Shown here: one piece after another, positions 1-8,655 of the stretch
Layout: every line of letters begins with the position of its first letter
How positions within the stretch are numbered: the first letter of the stretch is position 1
NCBI RefSeq assembly: GCF_010894435.1
Contig: NZ_JAAIXZ010000001.1
Span: forward strand, 1,332,322 to 1,396,321
Direction: 5' to 3'
Length of the DNA: 64,000 nt
From: Pyxidicoccus trucidator
GTDB lineage: Bacteria > Myxococcota > Myxococcia > Myxococcales > Myxococcaceae
Notes under the pieces: generated by a model
What the model was told of the DNA's origin: nothing
Databases searched by the model: none
Seen by the model: only the letters and a program-made list of their open reading frames with translations
Translations under genes and position numbers: made by a program

Positions 1-251
1 TCGGGGAACGTCTCCGCGAGGTACTCGCAGATGGCCAGCGAGTCCCAGATGGCCAGCTCGCCGTGCTTGAGCAGCGGCACGCGTCCGCTGGGCGAGTGCT
101 GGAGGATTTGCTGGGTGGAGTCCGGCTCCCCCAGCTGCACCACCACCTCCTGGAACGGCTGCCCGGTGTGGGCCAGCGCCAGGTAGGGACGGAGGGACCA
201 GGAGGAGTAGTTCTTCGTACCGACGACGAGCGTGAGCGGGGACGGGGCCAT
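1..251 (-). CDS. glutathione S-transferase family protein, N-terminal part (cut by window edge)
   Basis: The visible 83 residues form a thioredoxin-fold GST N-terminus. Near residue 12 is the GTKNYSSWSLRP motif, typical of a bacterial GST subgroup in which the serines next to the tryptophan contact glutathione. The SGRVPLL stretch supplies the cis-proline loop, and the WDSLAICEYLAE stretch follows the gamma-glutamyl contact site. The ATG reads from 251 downwards. The helical C-terminal domain lies outside the window. The family joins glutathione to electrophiles or acts in redox repair in the cytoplasm; the substrate here cannot be told. The gene is followed upstream by a 45-base gap to the cyclase-domain gene on the same strand. 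Confidence 0.85.
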   Translation of the reverse strand, partial: MAPSPLTLVVGTKNYSSWSLRPYLALAHTGQPFQEVVVQLGEPDSTQQILQHSPSGRVPLLKHGELAIWDSLAICEYLAETFP

Positions 252-296
252 GAGCGGCACCCTACCGCCCCCGGCCCGGCGCATGCACCGTGGACG

Positions 297-896
297 TCAG
301 TTCGCCGCGCCCCGGCGGCCCAGGAACGAGCGCATCCGCGACAGCAGCGGCATGCGGTTGCGGCGCTCCGGTGGGTCGATGCGGTAGACGGCCACCGGCA
401 GGCGGATGTTCTTCATCTCCCCGCGTCCCAGGCGGACCGGCGGCGAGGACAGGCGGCCCTCCACCTGGCGCGCCACCGTCTCGCTGACGTAGAGCGTGCC
501 GGGCCGGGCGAGCGCCTCGATGCGGGCCGCCAGGTTGACGCCCTCGCCGAACACGTCGCCGTCGCGGTGCACCACCAGGCCCAGGTGCACGCCTACGCGC
601 AGCACCACCCGGCGGTCGGCGCCTACTCCACCGTTGCGCGCCGTCAGCGTGCGCTGCAGCTCCAGCCCGAAGTCCACGGCGGCCATGCCGCCCTCGAACT
701 CGAGCAGGAAGCCGTCCTCCAACCGCTTCACCTCGCGCCCGCCATGGCGCGGTAGCAGCTCCCTCACCAGCGAGGCGTGCTCGTCACGCAATAGTTGTTG
801 AAGCGCGTCGTCGCGCCACGAATCCCGCCCCGGGCCTTCGATGCCCGTGAACAGGATGGCCGACAGCTTTCTGGGTTCCGGTGCCTCCACCACCAT
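297..896 (-). CDS. class III adenylate/guanylate cyclase homology domain protein, probably degenerate
   Basis: This 199-residue protein is almost entirely one class III cyclase catalytic domain with no sensor or HAMP part. The first strand reads AILFTGIEG: the position that normally holds the first metal-binding aspartate is glycine (about residue 18). The second metal aspartate survives in LEDGFLLEF (residue 61). The transition-state Asn and Arg of the NLAAR motif are also kept. Losing one metal ligand normally abolishes cAMP/cGMP synthesis, so a binding or regulatory role, or heterodimerisation, is more likely than catalysis (inference). The start is the ATG at 896, preceded by GGGGAGC-type purines. 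The domain assignment is firm; activity is doubtful. Confidence 0.8.
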   Translation of the reverse strand: MVVEAPEPRKLSAILFTGIEGPGRDSWRDDALQQLLRDEHASLVRELLPRHGGREVKRLEDGFLLEFEGGMAAVDFGLELQRTLTARNGGVGADRRVVLRVGVHLGLVVHRDGDVFGEGVNLAARIEALARPGTLYVSETVARQVEGRLSSPPVRLGRGEMKNIRLPVAVYRIDPPERRNRMPLLSRMRSFLGRRGAAN

Positions 897-955
897 CGCT
901 CAGCTCCCCTCCCCCCCGGCACAGACTGTTGACGAGTCTACTTCACGACGGGGTC

Positions 956-995
956 CCCGGTCCCAGCCAGGCCCCCCGTCCCGGCTGGGACCGGG
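956..995. other. 13-bp perfect stem-loop in a 367-base non-coding gap
   Basis: Arms at 956-968 and 983-995 are perfectly complementary, with a 14-base loop. There is no T-run on either side, so it is not a standard intrinsic terminator. It lies in the 897-1263 gap, upstream of the cyclase-domain gene and about 270 bases past the stop of the next gene on the same strand. Nothing else recognisable was seen in this gap. Confidence 0.5.
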
Positions 996-1263
996 CCCCG
1001 GACGACCCTTCGCCACGAGGCGCGGCCGTACAACGGGCGCAGCACCCACCATTCCGGGAAGCCCCGAGGGCCCGAGGCCCCGGCGCTGACTCCGCCCTAC
1101 ACTGCCCGGTGGTGGACATTGCGTAAACCATCCTATTCAGTCCCATCAGGATAGGTCATCTCTAACGCAATGCACCAACCGCCCGAGCAATCCGCACGTG
1201 GGGTGTCCACGGGCGGACTCAGGAGGTGGGGTGGGGTCCGAGCCCCGACAATCCGGGGGTCGG

Positions 1264-2097
1264 CTACAGGTCGTCGCAGGGCGTGCCCAGACGCGCGCCG
1301 GTGTAGACGCCCAGCTCGTTGTAGATGAGCAGGCGGTTCTCCTCGACGGGCACCGAGCGGAGCTTCTGCCGCTTCTTCTTCACCACCCAGAGCGAGGGCA
1401 GCTGGCGGTCCAGCACGAGCTGCAGGTCGCCGCCCCGGGTGGAGAAGATTTCGCCCTGCGAGTCGGCGACGACGTTGAGCATCTGCTGCGGCTTCATCCG
1501 GCCGCGGGGGCCGATGAAGATGCGGTAGCCCTTCTGCTCGGAGGACTCCGTGCTCCGCTCCACGAGGTAGTAGGTGCCCTTCGCGTCTCTCAGCAGGGCA
1601 TGCGGCTCGAACTTCTGCGGGTTCGCCTCGTACGCGGCCTTGAGCAGCAGCGCCCGGGCCTGGGCGGGCTCCATCAGTGTGAAGGGCGTGGTGCGCCGGC
1701 CGCAGGTGACGGCGCAGGTGTTGGCCTTCCTGTCGACGGTGACGCGCGAAAACGGCCGCAGGTCGAAGCCGCTGTTGTTGACGTTGCTGTTGGCCTCGGG
1801 GTTCTCGAAGCGCGGGTCGAGGAACGCGCCCGGCGGCGTCCAGATGCTGTTGGGCGCCAGGGGAAGCTGGGCGAAGCGGCTGCCGTCCCCGTAGAAGAGC
1901 TGGAAGTTGCTCTGCTCCCGCAGGGACGTGGCCACGACGTAGTGCCCCTGGCCATCGGTGCACACGGAGGTGCGCTCCAGGGTCATCCGCTGGCCCAGGT
2001 TCTGTGCCTTGCCCCAGGGCGGCACGACGGCGCCGGAAGCTCCGGCGACGCCGGAGGAGAAGAGCACCGCGAAGGCGAGGAATCGTGAGGGTGACAT
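1264..2097 (-). CDS. secreted protein of unknown function
   Basis: A 277-residue protein with a clear signal peptide (hydrophobic stretch about residues 5-20, Ala/Gly-rich cleavage region). No known domain was recognised in the mature part, which contains a short Asn-rich loop (NSNVNNSG) and a basic patch (VKKKRQK). Start chosen at the ATG ending at 2097, because the hydrophobic leader begins there. It lies 14 bases downstream of the lipoprotein gene at 2112-2954, which in turn follows the Ser/Thr kinase gene, so the three probably form one transcript. A periplasmic or outer-membrane role is likely; nothing more specific can be supported. Confidence 0.65.
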   Translation of the reverse strand: MSPSRFLAFAVLFSSGVAGASGAVVPPWGKAQNLGQRMTLERTSVCTDGQGHYVVATSLREQSNFQLFYGDGSRFAQLPLAPNSIWTPPGAFLDPRFENPEANSNVNNSGFDLRPFSRVTVDRKANTCAVTCGRRTTPFTLMEPAQARALLLKAAYEANPQKFEPHALLRDAKGTYYLVERSTESSEQKGYRIFIGPRGRMKPQQMLNVVADSQGEIFSTRGGDLQLVLDRQLPSLWVVKKKRQKLRSVPVEENRLLIYNELGVYTGARLGTPCDDL

Positions 2098-2111
2098 GCG
2101 CGGGCTCCGCA

Positions 2112-2954
2112 CTACAGGTTGTCCATGAAGAACTGCATGCACTCTTCTCGGCCCATGGTGCGGGTGCCGGGGGCGATGCTCCAGACCACCGTGTCCGCCT
2201 CGAGGCGTCCGGCGAAGCGCTCCCCGGCGCGGCAGTCCAGGCGCTTGACCTTCGCCTGCACGGTCCGCCGGGCCTCCTCGGACTCGTCGCACAGGTTCTT
2301 CAGCGCCTCCAGCGGGCTGGCGCAGTACGAGCCGACGGCCTCCCCGTCGTCGACGAGCTTGTCGGGGACGCTGTCCCAGGTGATGGCCGCCGCCACCGTC
2401 GAGCCGCACGCCGTGTTCATGACCTTCAGCGCGTCCGCGAGCTGACGGTCGTGGTCCCTGGACCAGAAGCGCTTGTCGTAGGCCTCGCCCCGGGCGAGCG
2501 TGCCGTCCGCCAGCTGGCGCAGGTACAGCGCCTGGACGTCCTCGGACTTCAGCGTGGCGGTGCGCTCCGCGTCGACCTTCACGTGGAGGGCGTCGTCCGC
2601 GAGGAGCCGCGAAATCATGAAGTCGCCCGTCTTCTTCCGGAAGCTCTTGCGCTCCTGGAAGAGGCGCAGGTTCCTGCCGCGCCAGCGCGCCCAGAACTCC
2701 GTCCCATCCTCGGTGGCGGTGTGGACGAGGACCTTCCCGTCATGGTCGTCTCCGGGCACCTGGAAGTAGAGGAGGTACTTGCGCTCCTCCAGGGGCAGCA
2801 GCGGGACGACGCTCACCGACTCACCGCCCGTGGCGGAGTACACGGTGCCCTTGTCCACGGGTCCGGTGCCGGGGCCCGTGGGGCGGGTGCTCCGGGCGCA
2901 GCCCAGCGCGATGAAGACGACACTCATGGCCAGCAGGGTTCTCAAGCGTCTCAC
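2112..2954 (-). CDS. lipoprotein of unknown function
   Basis: A 280-residue protein starting at a GTG. It has a short basic N-terminus, a hydrophobic core and a lipobox ending at Cys19 (ALGC), so it should be lipidated by Lgt/LspA and exported. The mature part has no domain I recognise; it is charged, with several cysteines (for example in NTACGS and CRAGE). It sits 49 bases after the stop of the kinase gene and 14 bases before the next secreted protein gene, on the same strand, consistent with one operon. Its genetic link to the kinase is the only functional hint. Confidence 0.7.
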   Translation of the reverse strand: MRRLRTLLAMSVVFIALGCARSTRPTGPGTGPVDKGTVYSATGGESVSVVPLLPLEERKYLLYFQVPGDDHDGKVLVHTATEDGTEFWARWRGRNLRLFQERKSFRKKTGDFMISRLLADDALHVKVDAERTATLKSEDVQALYLRQLADGTLARGEAYDKRFWSRDHDRQLADALKVMNTACGSTVAAAITWDSVPDKLVDDGEAVGSYCASPLEALKNLCDESEEARRTVQAKVKRLDCRAGERFAGRLEADTVVWSIAPGTRTMGREECMQFFMDNL

Positions 2955-3003
2955 CTCGAAGTGTGTGGGGCTCCGGCACGCGGCCGCATGGGCGGCCCGG
3001 TGC

Positions 3004-5094
3004 TCAGAGCGAGATGTCGTACTGCTTGCAGTAGCGGCGCACCTTGTTGCGCTCCCAGGCCGGAACGCGCTCCCAGGCGGTGAGCGCGTTGGAGAGGTCC
3101 TTCTGGCGGCAGTGCGCGCGGGTGAGGAGTGAGAAGGAAGTGCCGGTGACCTGGACGCGCTGGCTGCGGCGGACCAGGTGGAGCGCCTCGTCCGCGTCGC
3201 CGCGCGACAGCGCCCGCTCGGCCGCCACGAGGTCCGCCAGGGCCGCCTCGGGAATGGCCGAGGAGCTGCCCTTGGGCGACGGCCGTGGCGCGGGGGTCCG
3301 GCCCTTGATGACGGTGGTGGCCGGGCCCGGCGAGGGCGTGTTCACGGCGACGGACGTCTCAGGAGGCTTCAGTGGCGAGGTGCCAGCGTCCGCAGGCTGC
3401 GCCTGAGCGAGGCCGTTCTGCGAGGGCTGTGCCTGCGTGGTACCTGCGTCCGGCGGCTGCACCTGCGCCGTGCCGTTCTGCGCGGGCTGTGCCTGCGCGC
3501 CGCCAGCGTCCGGAGGCTGCACCTGCGCCGTGCCGTTCTGAGCGGGCTGTGCCTGCGCCGCGCCATTCTGAGCGGGCTCCACCTGCGCGGTGCCGGCGTC
3601 CGCGGGCTGCGCCTGCGCGAGGCCGGGAGACTCGGCCGGCTCCGGCGCGGTACCGGACCCCGGGCCCTCCACCAGCGTCGTCCCAGGCACGGGTTGCGAC
3701 GGCACCGTCAGCGTCGGAGGAGCGGACTCCGGTCCCCCAGCCCCCTGCGCTCCGGTGCCTGGCACCACGCGAGTCCCTCCAATCACACCGAGCCGCAGTC
3801 CCACGGCGACGGCCACGGCGCCGACGAGCACCACCACCGCCGCGAGCATCCCCCACCGATTCCAGGAACGCCCCGTCTTGAGGGAGGGCGCGGCCCCCTG
3901 GGCACCCCCGAGCTTGCGGCGCTGTGGCCGCGTCGTTATCCCCGGCGGCGGCGGCGGCGCCGCGGCGTCCGGCCGGGGCTGCGAGCCGTCTCCGGGCGTC
4001 TCCCCCTCGGACAACGTCGAGACCTCGTGGAGCTGCACGTTGACAACGGGGCGCTTCGCCGAGCGGTCCTCCTCGCCCGAGCGCCGGTAGGACACCGTCT
4101 CGGACTTGGAGGAGACCGACTCCGCGTGCACGGGCTGGCCCTTCGGCCCCAACGTCTCTATCTGCGAGGGGCGGACCGACATCGCGGGCATCATCGGCGA
4201 CAGGTCCGGGGCCAGTGACTGGAGCGGAATCCCCGTCAGGTCCAGGATGAAGCTGCCCACGTCCGGGTAGCGGTCCTCGGGGCGCTTCTCCAGGGCCCGG
4301 TCGATGGCCGCCACCACGTGCTCGGGCACGCCGGAGACCAGGGTGTCCAGCCGGTCCGGTGGATCATAGACGATGCGGTAGATGAGCTCCGGGAGCGGGC
4401 CGTCCTTGAACGGGAGCCTCCGGGCCAGCATCTCGTAGACCATGCACCCGAAGGAGAAGATGTCCGTCCGGGGGTCCACCTCCTGGTTCTTCCCCTGGGC
4501 CTGCTCGGGCGCCATGTACTGCGGCGTGCCCAGCAGGATGCCGCCCTGGGTGTTCACACTCTGCGAGTCGATGACCTTGGAGATGCCGAAGTCGAGCAGC
4601 TTCACCTGCTCCATCGCCACGCCGCCCACCTCGGTGGGGACGAGGAACACGTTCCCCGGCTTGAGGTCCCGGTGGACGATGCCCGCGCGGTGGGTCGCCT
4701 GGAGGGCCGAGCCCATCTGCCGGGCAATGGAGAGCACATCCTCCAGCGTGAGGGTCCCCCGCCGCAGCCGCCGCGAGAGGGGCTGGCCGCGCAGGCACTC
4801 CATCACCAGGAAGGGCGAGCCGTCCTTCAGGTGGTCGAAGTCGAGCACCTCGACGATGTTCGGATGGCCCAGGCGCGAGGCGATTTCCGCCTCGCGCCGG
4901 AAGCGCACGAAGACTTCCTTGCCCAGGCCCGCGTCGTTGCGCAGCACCTTGATGGCCACCTGCCGGCCGGGGAGCCGAAGGTGGTTGGCCAGGAAGACGG
5001 TGCCCATGCCGCCCCGGCCCAGCACGCCGACGATTTCGTAGGTGTCCCTCAGGATGGTGCCGAGGGGAATGTCGCGAGTCACGGAGGGAGACAT
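3004..5094 (-). CDS. membrane-anchored serine/threonine protein kinase (PknB/Hanks type)
   Basis: A 696-residue kinase. The catalytic domain spans about residues 19-285: glycine loop GRGGMGTV, ATP-binding Lys49 (VAIKV), catalytic HRDLKPGN with Asp143, DFG at 168-170, and GTPQYMAPEQ as activation-loop end. A proline-rich, charged juxtamembrane linker follows, then one transmembrane helix (about 415-437), then an extracytoplasmic tail with imperfect repeats of AQPAQNG and PPDAG, ending in a helical region that resembles a TPR-type fold. The kinase domain should be cytoplasmic and the tail periplasmic. Myxobacteria carry many such kinases controlling development. Start is the ATG at 5094. Two secreted proteins follow on the same strand and may be co-transcribed. 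Confidence 0.92.
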   Translation of the reverse strand: MSPSVTRDIPLGTILRDTYEIVGVLGRGGMGTVFLANHLRLPGRQVAIKVLRNDAGLGKEVFVRFRREAEIASRLGHPNIVEVLDFDHLKDGSPFLVMECLRGQPLSRRLRRGTLTLEDVLSIARQMGSALQATHRAGIVHRDLKPGNVFLVPTEVGGVAMEQVKLLDFGISKVIDSQSVNTQGGILLGTPQYMAPEQAQGKNQEVDPRTDIFSFGCMVYEMLARRLPFKDGPLPELIYRIVYDPPDRLDTLVSGVPEHVVAAIDRALEKRPEDRYPDVGSFILDLTGIPLQSLAPDLSPMMPAMSVRPSQIETLGPKGQPVHAESVSSKSETVSYRRSGEEDRSAKRPVVNVQLHEVSTLSEGETPGDGSQPRPDAAAPPPPPGITTRPQRRKLGGAQGAAPSLKTGRSWNRWGMLAAVVVLVGAVAVAVGLRLGVIGGTRVVPGTGAQGAGGPESAPPTLTVPSQPVPGTTLVEGPGSGTAPEPAESPGLAQAQPADAGTAQVEPAQNGAAQAQPAQNGTAQVQPPDAGGAQAQPAQNGTAQVQPPDAGTTQAQPSQNGLAQAQPADAGTSPLKPPETSVAVNTPSPGPATTVIKGRTPAPRPSPKGSSSAIPEAALADLVAAERALSRGDADEALHLVRRSQRVQVTGTSFSLLTRAHCRQKDLSNALTAWERVPAWERNKVRRYCKQYDISL

Positions 5095-5264
5095 GAAGGA
5101 TGGGCTCTCAAACCTGAAAGCTCATTCTATCCTGTACCCCCCGACACCCCTTGGCGAGTTGTCCCTCCCTCCCACAGCCAGGGAGCAAGGACAGACTTTC
5201 TGTCTTTTGAGAAACCGGGAGACTCCGCCTCGAAGGAGGACCTCCCGGGTCTCCCGGAGGGTGC

Positions 5265-7343
5265 CTACTTCGCGGGCGGTGCGGTGACGTCGCTCGCGGC
5301 GCGCAGCTCCTTCACCACCCGTGTGGCACCGTAGACGTGCTCCAGGGCGGCGAGGATGCCGTCCCCGTGCACGGCCACGGCGCGGTTCGTCTCGGGCACG
5401 TACGCGTACCGGCCGCCGAGCGAGTGCAGGTTGCCGTCGAAGATGAGCCCCACCACGCGCCCGTCGCGGTCCACCAGGGGCGAGCCCGAGTTGCCGCCGA
5501 TGATGTCGTTGGTGGTGGCCACGTCCAGCGGCGTCCCGGCGGGCACCTTGCCCTGGGCCTTCAGCCACGAGTCCGGCAGCTTGAAGGGGTCCTTGCCGGT
5601 GTGGCGCGCATACGCGCCGCCGAAGGTGGTGAGCGGAGCCACGGCGCGGCCATTCTCGTCCCAGCCCTTCACCTGTCCGGGGTTGAGGCGCAGGGTGAAG
5701 GTGGCGTCCGGGTAGCCGGAGGTGCCGTAGACGGCCAGGTGCGCCTTGGCGATGCGCTCGCCGTTGCGCTTGAGCACCGCCTCCACGGTGTCCTCGTAGC
5801 GCTTGCGGACGGCGCGGGCCTCGGCGTCCACCTTGCGCGCGAAGAGAATCATCGGGTCCCTGGACGCGTCCACCGCCGCGCGGCCGCCCTCCAGCAGCGC
5901 CTGCCGCACCTTCACGTCGCCCAGCTTCGTGCCCTTCACCAGGGCGCGCGCGAGGTCCGCGGGGGCCTCGCGGCCGAGCACCTGCTGGACGAACGGGTCA
6001 TCCGCGCCCAGCGTCTCGCGCAGGCGGTTGAGGCCGAAGGTCAGCTGCGCCTGCTCCAGCTCGGTGGCGACGGGGGCGCCGCGCAGCAGGTGCTGGCGCA
6101 GCGTGGGCAGTTGGGCCTCGGTGTATTCGCGCAGCCGCTCCGCGTTGGGCTTGGGCTGCTCCTCGGCGGCGCGCACCAGCTGCCGCGCCATGCTGAAGAG
6201 CTCACCGGGGTACGCGTCCGCCAGCTCCTTCATCCGGTACTCGGGGAGCATGCGGCGGTACGCGTCGAGCGCCTGCGCCGTCTCGTCCCACGCGCTCCCC
6301 GCGGCGGCCTTCACCTGGGGGTTGGCGTCCACCTTCTTGCGCAGCTCGGCCTCCTCCTGGCGCTTGCGGGTGAGCAGCGCCGGGTCCGCCAGGGCCTGGT
6401 GCCGGCCGCGCAGGGCCTTGAGGCCGTTCTCCACGGCGCGCAGCCGCGAGCGCGTGGTGCGGTAGCGCTCGGGCGAGCTGCTGGCGAACTCGCGCAGCAT
6501 GCCGCGCACCTCGGAGAGCTGGAGCAGCGTGTACGGCAGGTTGACGTCGCGCTGGAACTCCAGCTCCGCGACGGTGGCCTTGCGCTCGGTGCCGCCGGGG
6601 TGGCCGGAGACGAAGACGAGGTCCCCCTCCTTCGCGCCCTGCTTCGCCCACGGCAGGAAGTCCGGGCTCTTCGCGGGCGCGTCGCCCTGCCACACGCGCA
6701 GGAAGGCCGCGTCGAAGCCGAAGCGCGGGAAGTTGAAGTTGTCCGGGTCTCCACCGAAGGCCGCCATGGAGAACTCGGGGGCGAAGACGAGGCGCACGTC
6801 CTGGAAGCGGCGGTACTGGTAGAGGTGGTACTTCCCGCCGTTGAAGAGCGTCACCACGTCGCAGCGCCGGTCCGTCGAGGTGGCGCACTCGGACTCGGCG
6901 GCGGCCATCTCCTTCTTGAGGGCGGTGTTGAAGGCGGCGCCGGTGAGGCCCTTCGTCGCCGCATTCATCCGCTCGGTGACGTCGGTCATCTTCTCCAGCT
7001 GGTTGGCCTCCACCTTGGGGCAGCGGCGCTCCTCGGCGGGCGTCTTCGCCAGGAAGCCGGTGGCCAGCAGGTCCTGCTTCGGCGAGGCGAGGTCCTCGAT
7101 GCAGTCGCGGATGCAGTGGTGGTTGGTCATCACCAGCCCGTCCGGAGACACGAAGCTGGCGGAGCAGCCTCCGGCGAGCCGCACCGAGCCGAGGCGGACC
7201 TTGTCCAGCCACGCCTGCGTGGGCGCGAAGCCGTACGCCTTCTTCACGGCCTCCGAGGGAAATGCGTCGTAGGTCCACATGCCCTCGTCCGCGAAAGCTG
7301 GCAGGGAGAGGAACAGGCCGAGAGCGAGCAGTCTGCGGTCCAC
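5265..7343 (-). CDS. S46 family dipeptidyl-peptidase (DPP7/DPP11-like), secreted
   Basis: A 692-residue protein with a signal peptide (LALGLFLSLPAFA) starting at a GTG. It matches the S46 exopeptidase family, which removes dipeptides from peptide N-termini. The chymotrypsin-like halves are visible: the catalytic His lies in TNHHC (about residue 76), the GGDPDNFNFPR block carries the family's conserved acidic region, and the nucleophile Ser is in GGNSGSP (about residue 619). A long helical insert (about 270-550) separates the halves, as in DPP7. The length is close to the family norm of about 700. It probably acts in the periplasm or outside, degrading prey-derived peptides. It lies alone between the kinase and a divergent hydrolase gene. 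Confidence 0.92.
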   Translation of the reverse strand: MDRRLLALGLFLSLPAFADEGMWTYDAFPSEAVKKAYGFAPTQAWLDKVRLGSVRLAGGCSASFVSPDGLVMTNHHCIRDCIEDLASPKQDLLATGFLAKTPAEERRCPKVEANQLEKMTDVTERMNAATKGLTGAAFNTALKKEMAAAESECATSTDRRCDVVTLFNGGKYHLYQYRRFQDVRLVFAPEFSMAAFGGDPDNFNFPRFGFDAAFLRVWQGDAPAKSPDFLPWAKQGAKEGDLVFVSGHPGGTERKATVAELEFQRDVNLPYTLLQLSEVRGMLREFASSSPERYRTTRSRLRAVENGLKALRGRHQALADPALLTRKRQEEAELRKKVDANPQVKAAAGSAWDETAQALDAYRRMLPEYRMKELADAYPGELFSMARQLVRAAEEQPKPNAERLREYTEAQLPTLRQHLLRGAPVATELEQAQLTFGLNRLRETLGADDPFVQQVLGREAPADLARALVKGTKLGDVKVRQALLEGGRAAVDASRDPMILFARKVDAEARAVRKRYEDTVEAVLKRNGERIAKAHLAVYGTSGYPDATFTLRLNPGQVKGWDENGRAVAPLTTFGGAYARHTGKDPFKLPDSWLKAQGKVPAGTPLDVATTNDIIGGNSGSPLVDRDGRVVGLIFDGNLHSLGGRYAYVPETNRAVAVHGDGILAALEHVYGATRVVKELRAASDVTAPPAK

Positions 7344-7476
7344 GTGCGGTCGTCCTTCTGGAATGACTGGGAGTAGGAGTCCCGTTCTCGTCGTGAGAAC
7401 AGGCGCGCGTCAACCGTCCCGCGGGCCATGCATTCCCGGAAGGGAATCACGCGTCGCGTCAGGTATGGTGTGGGCA

Positions 7477-8616
7477 ATGCCCGCGAAGCATCATGTCTAC
7501 CTCGTCCCAGGCTTCTTCGGCTTCATCAACCTGGGCGAGCTCATCTACTTCGGCCACGCGCACGACTACCTGAAGGCGGAGCTGGCCCGCCGGGGGGTGG
7601 ACGCGGAAGTGACGATTGTCCTGTCGCACCCGACGGCCTCCATCCGGACGCGCACGGCGGACCTGCTCAAGGCGGTGCAGGAGACGGCGGCCGGAGACGA
7701 CGGGCCCATCCACCTCGTGGGCCACTCGACGGGCGGGCTGGACTCGCGGCTGTTCGTCAGCCCCGGGGCGCAGCTGGCGGAGGGGCTGGATTTGGAGCCC
7801 TTCGCGAAGCGGGTGCGCACGGTGGTGACGGTGTCCACGCCGCATGCGGGGACGCCGCTGGCCACGTTCTTCATGGGGCTGTTCGGGCAGAAGATATTGA
7901 AGCTGCTCTCGCTATTCACTGTGTACGTGCTGCGCTTCGGGCGGCTGCCGTTGCGGGTGGCGTTCCGCTTCGGGCACGTGCTGGCGCGGGCGGACGACAC
8001 CCTCGGGTGGAAGCCCACGCTGCTGGACCAGCTCTATGACCAGCTCCTGGGGGACTTCTCCTCCGAGCGGCGGGACGCGGTGGCGAAGTTCCTGAGCGAC
8101 GTGGGGAACGACACGTCGCTGATTCCGCAGCTCACGCCGGAGGGCATCGACCTCTTCAACGCGAGCACGGTGGACCGGCCGGGAGTGCGGTACGGCTCGG
8201 TGGTGACGCAGGCGCGGCCTCCGTCGTTCCGGACGCGGATGTCGGCGGGGTTGGACCCGTACGCGCAGCTGACGCACACCATCTACGCGCTCGTGTACGG
8301 GCAGACGCAGCGGATGCCGCTGACGTCGATTCCGCCGCACACGCCCGCGCAGACGGCGGCGCTGGTGCAGGCGTACGGAGCGCTGCCGGGGCCCACGGCG
8401 TGTGACGGCATCGTCCCCACGCGCTCACAGGTGTACGGACGGGTGCTGGCGGCGGTGCGGGCGGACCACCTGGATGCGATTGGCCACTTCGACCAGCCCG
8501 CGCACCAGCCGCCCCATGTGGACTGGCTCATCTCCGGCTCTGGCTTCCGCCGGGCGCAGTTCGAGTCCACGTGGAAGAGCATCGTGGACTTCCTGCTGGA
8601 GGATGAGGGGCGCTGA
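7477..8616 (+). CDS. alpha/beta hydrolase, lipase/esterase-like
   Basis: A 379-residue protein with an alpha/beta-hydrolase N-terminus: a PGFFG oxyanion-type loop after the first strand and a GHSTG nucleophile elbow with Ser84. This pattern resembles triacylglycerol lipases and PGAP1-like serine hydrolases. The catalytic acid and His are less obvious; a DHLDAIGHFDQP stretch near the C-terminus is a good candidate for the His. No signal peptide is evident, suggesting a cytoplasmic protein. The ATG at 7477 was chosen; another in-frame ATG at 7465 is possible. It is divergent from the S46 peptidase gene across a 133-base gap. The substrate is unknown. Confidence 0.8.
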   Translation: MPAKHHVYLVPGFFGFINLGELIYFGHAHDYLKAELARRGVDAEVTIVLSHPTASIRTRTADLLKAVQETAAGDDGPIHLVGHSTGGLDSRLFVSPGAQLAEGLDLEPFAKRVRTVVTVSTPHAGTPLATFFMGLFGQKILKLLSLFTVYVLRFGRLPLRVAFRFGHVLARADDTLGWKPTLLDQLYDQLLGDFSSERRDAVAKFLSDVGNDTSLIPQLTPEGIDLFNASTVDRPGVRYGSVVTQARPPSFRTRMSAGLDPYAQLTHTIYALVYGQTQRMPLTSIPPHTPAQTAALVQAYGALPGPTACDGIVPTRSQVYGRVLAAVRADHLDAIGHFDQPAHQPPHVDWLISGSGFRRAQFESTWKSIVDFLLEDEGR

Positions 8617-8625
8617 CCCTCCTGC

Positions 8626-8655
8626 TCAGCCCCTCAGCCCCTCAGCCCCTCAGCC
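8626..8655. repeat. 8-base tandem repeat, 3.75 copies
   Basis: The unit TCAGCCCC is repeated between the convergent stops of the hydrolase gene and the MocR gene. One copy supplies the TGA of the MocR gene (8642-8644 on the minus strand). Length changes by slippage would alter only the last residues of that protein. Confidence 0.75.

Noticed and set aside
956-995. Hairpin as a riboswitch for the cyclase gene
   Set aside because: No conserved aptamer features are visible; only a simple stem, so left as an unassigned stem-loop.
5337-7376. 679-codon plus-strand frame across the S46 peptidase
   Set aside because: Shadow of the minus-strand peptidase, which carries catalytic motifs and a signal peptide.
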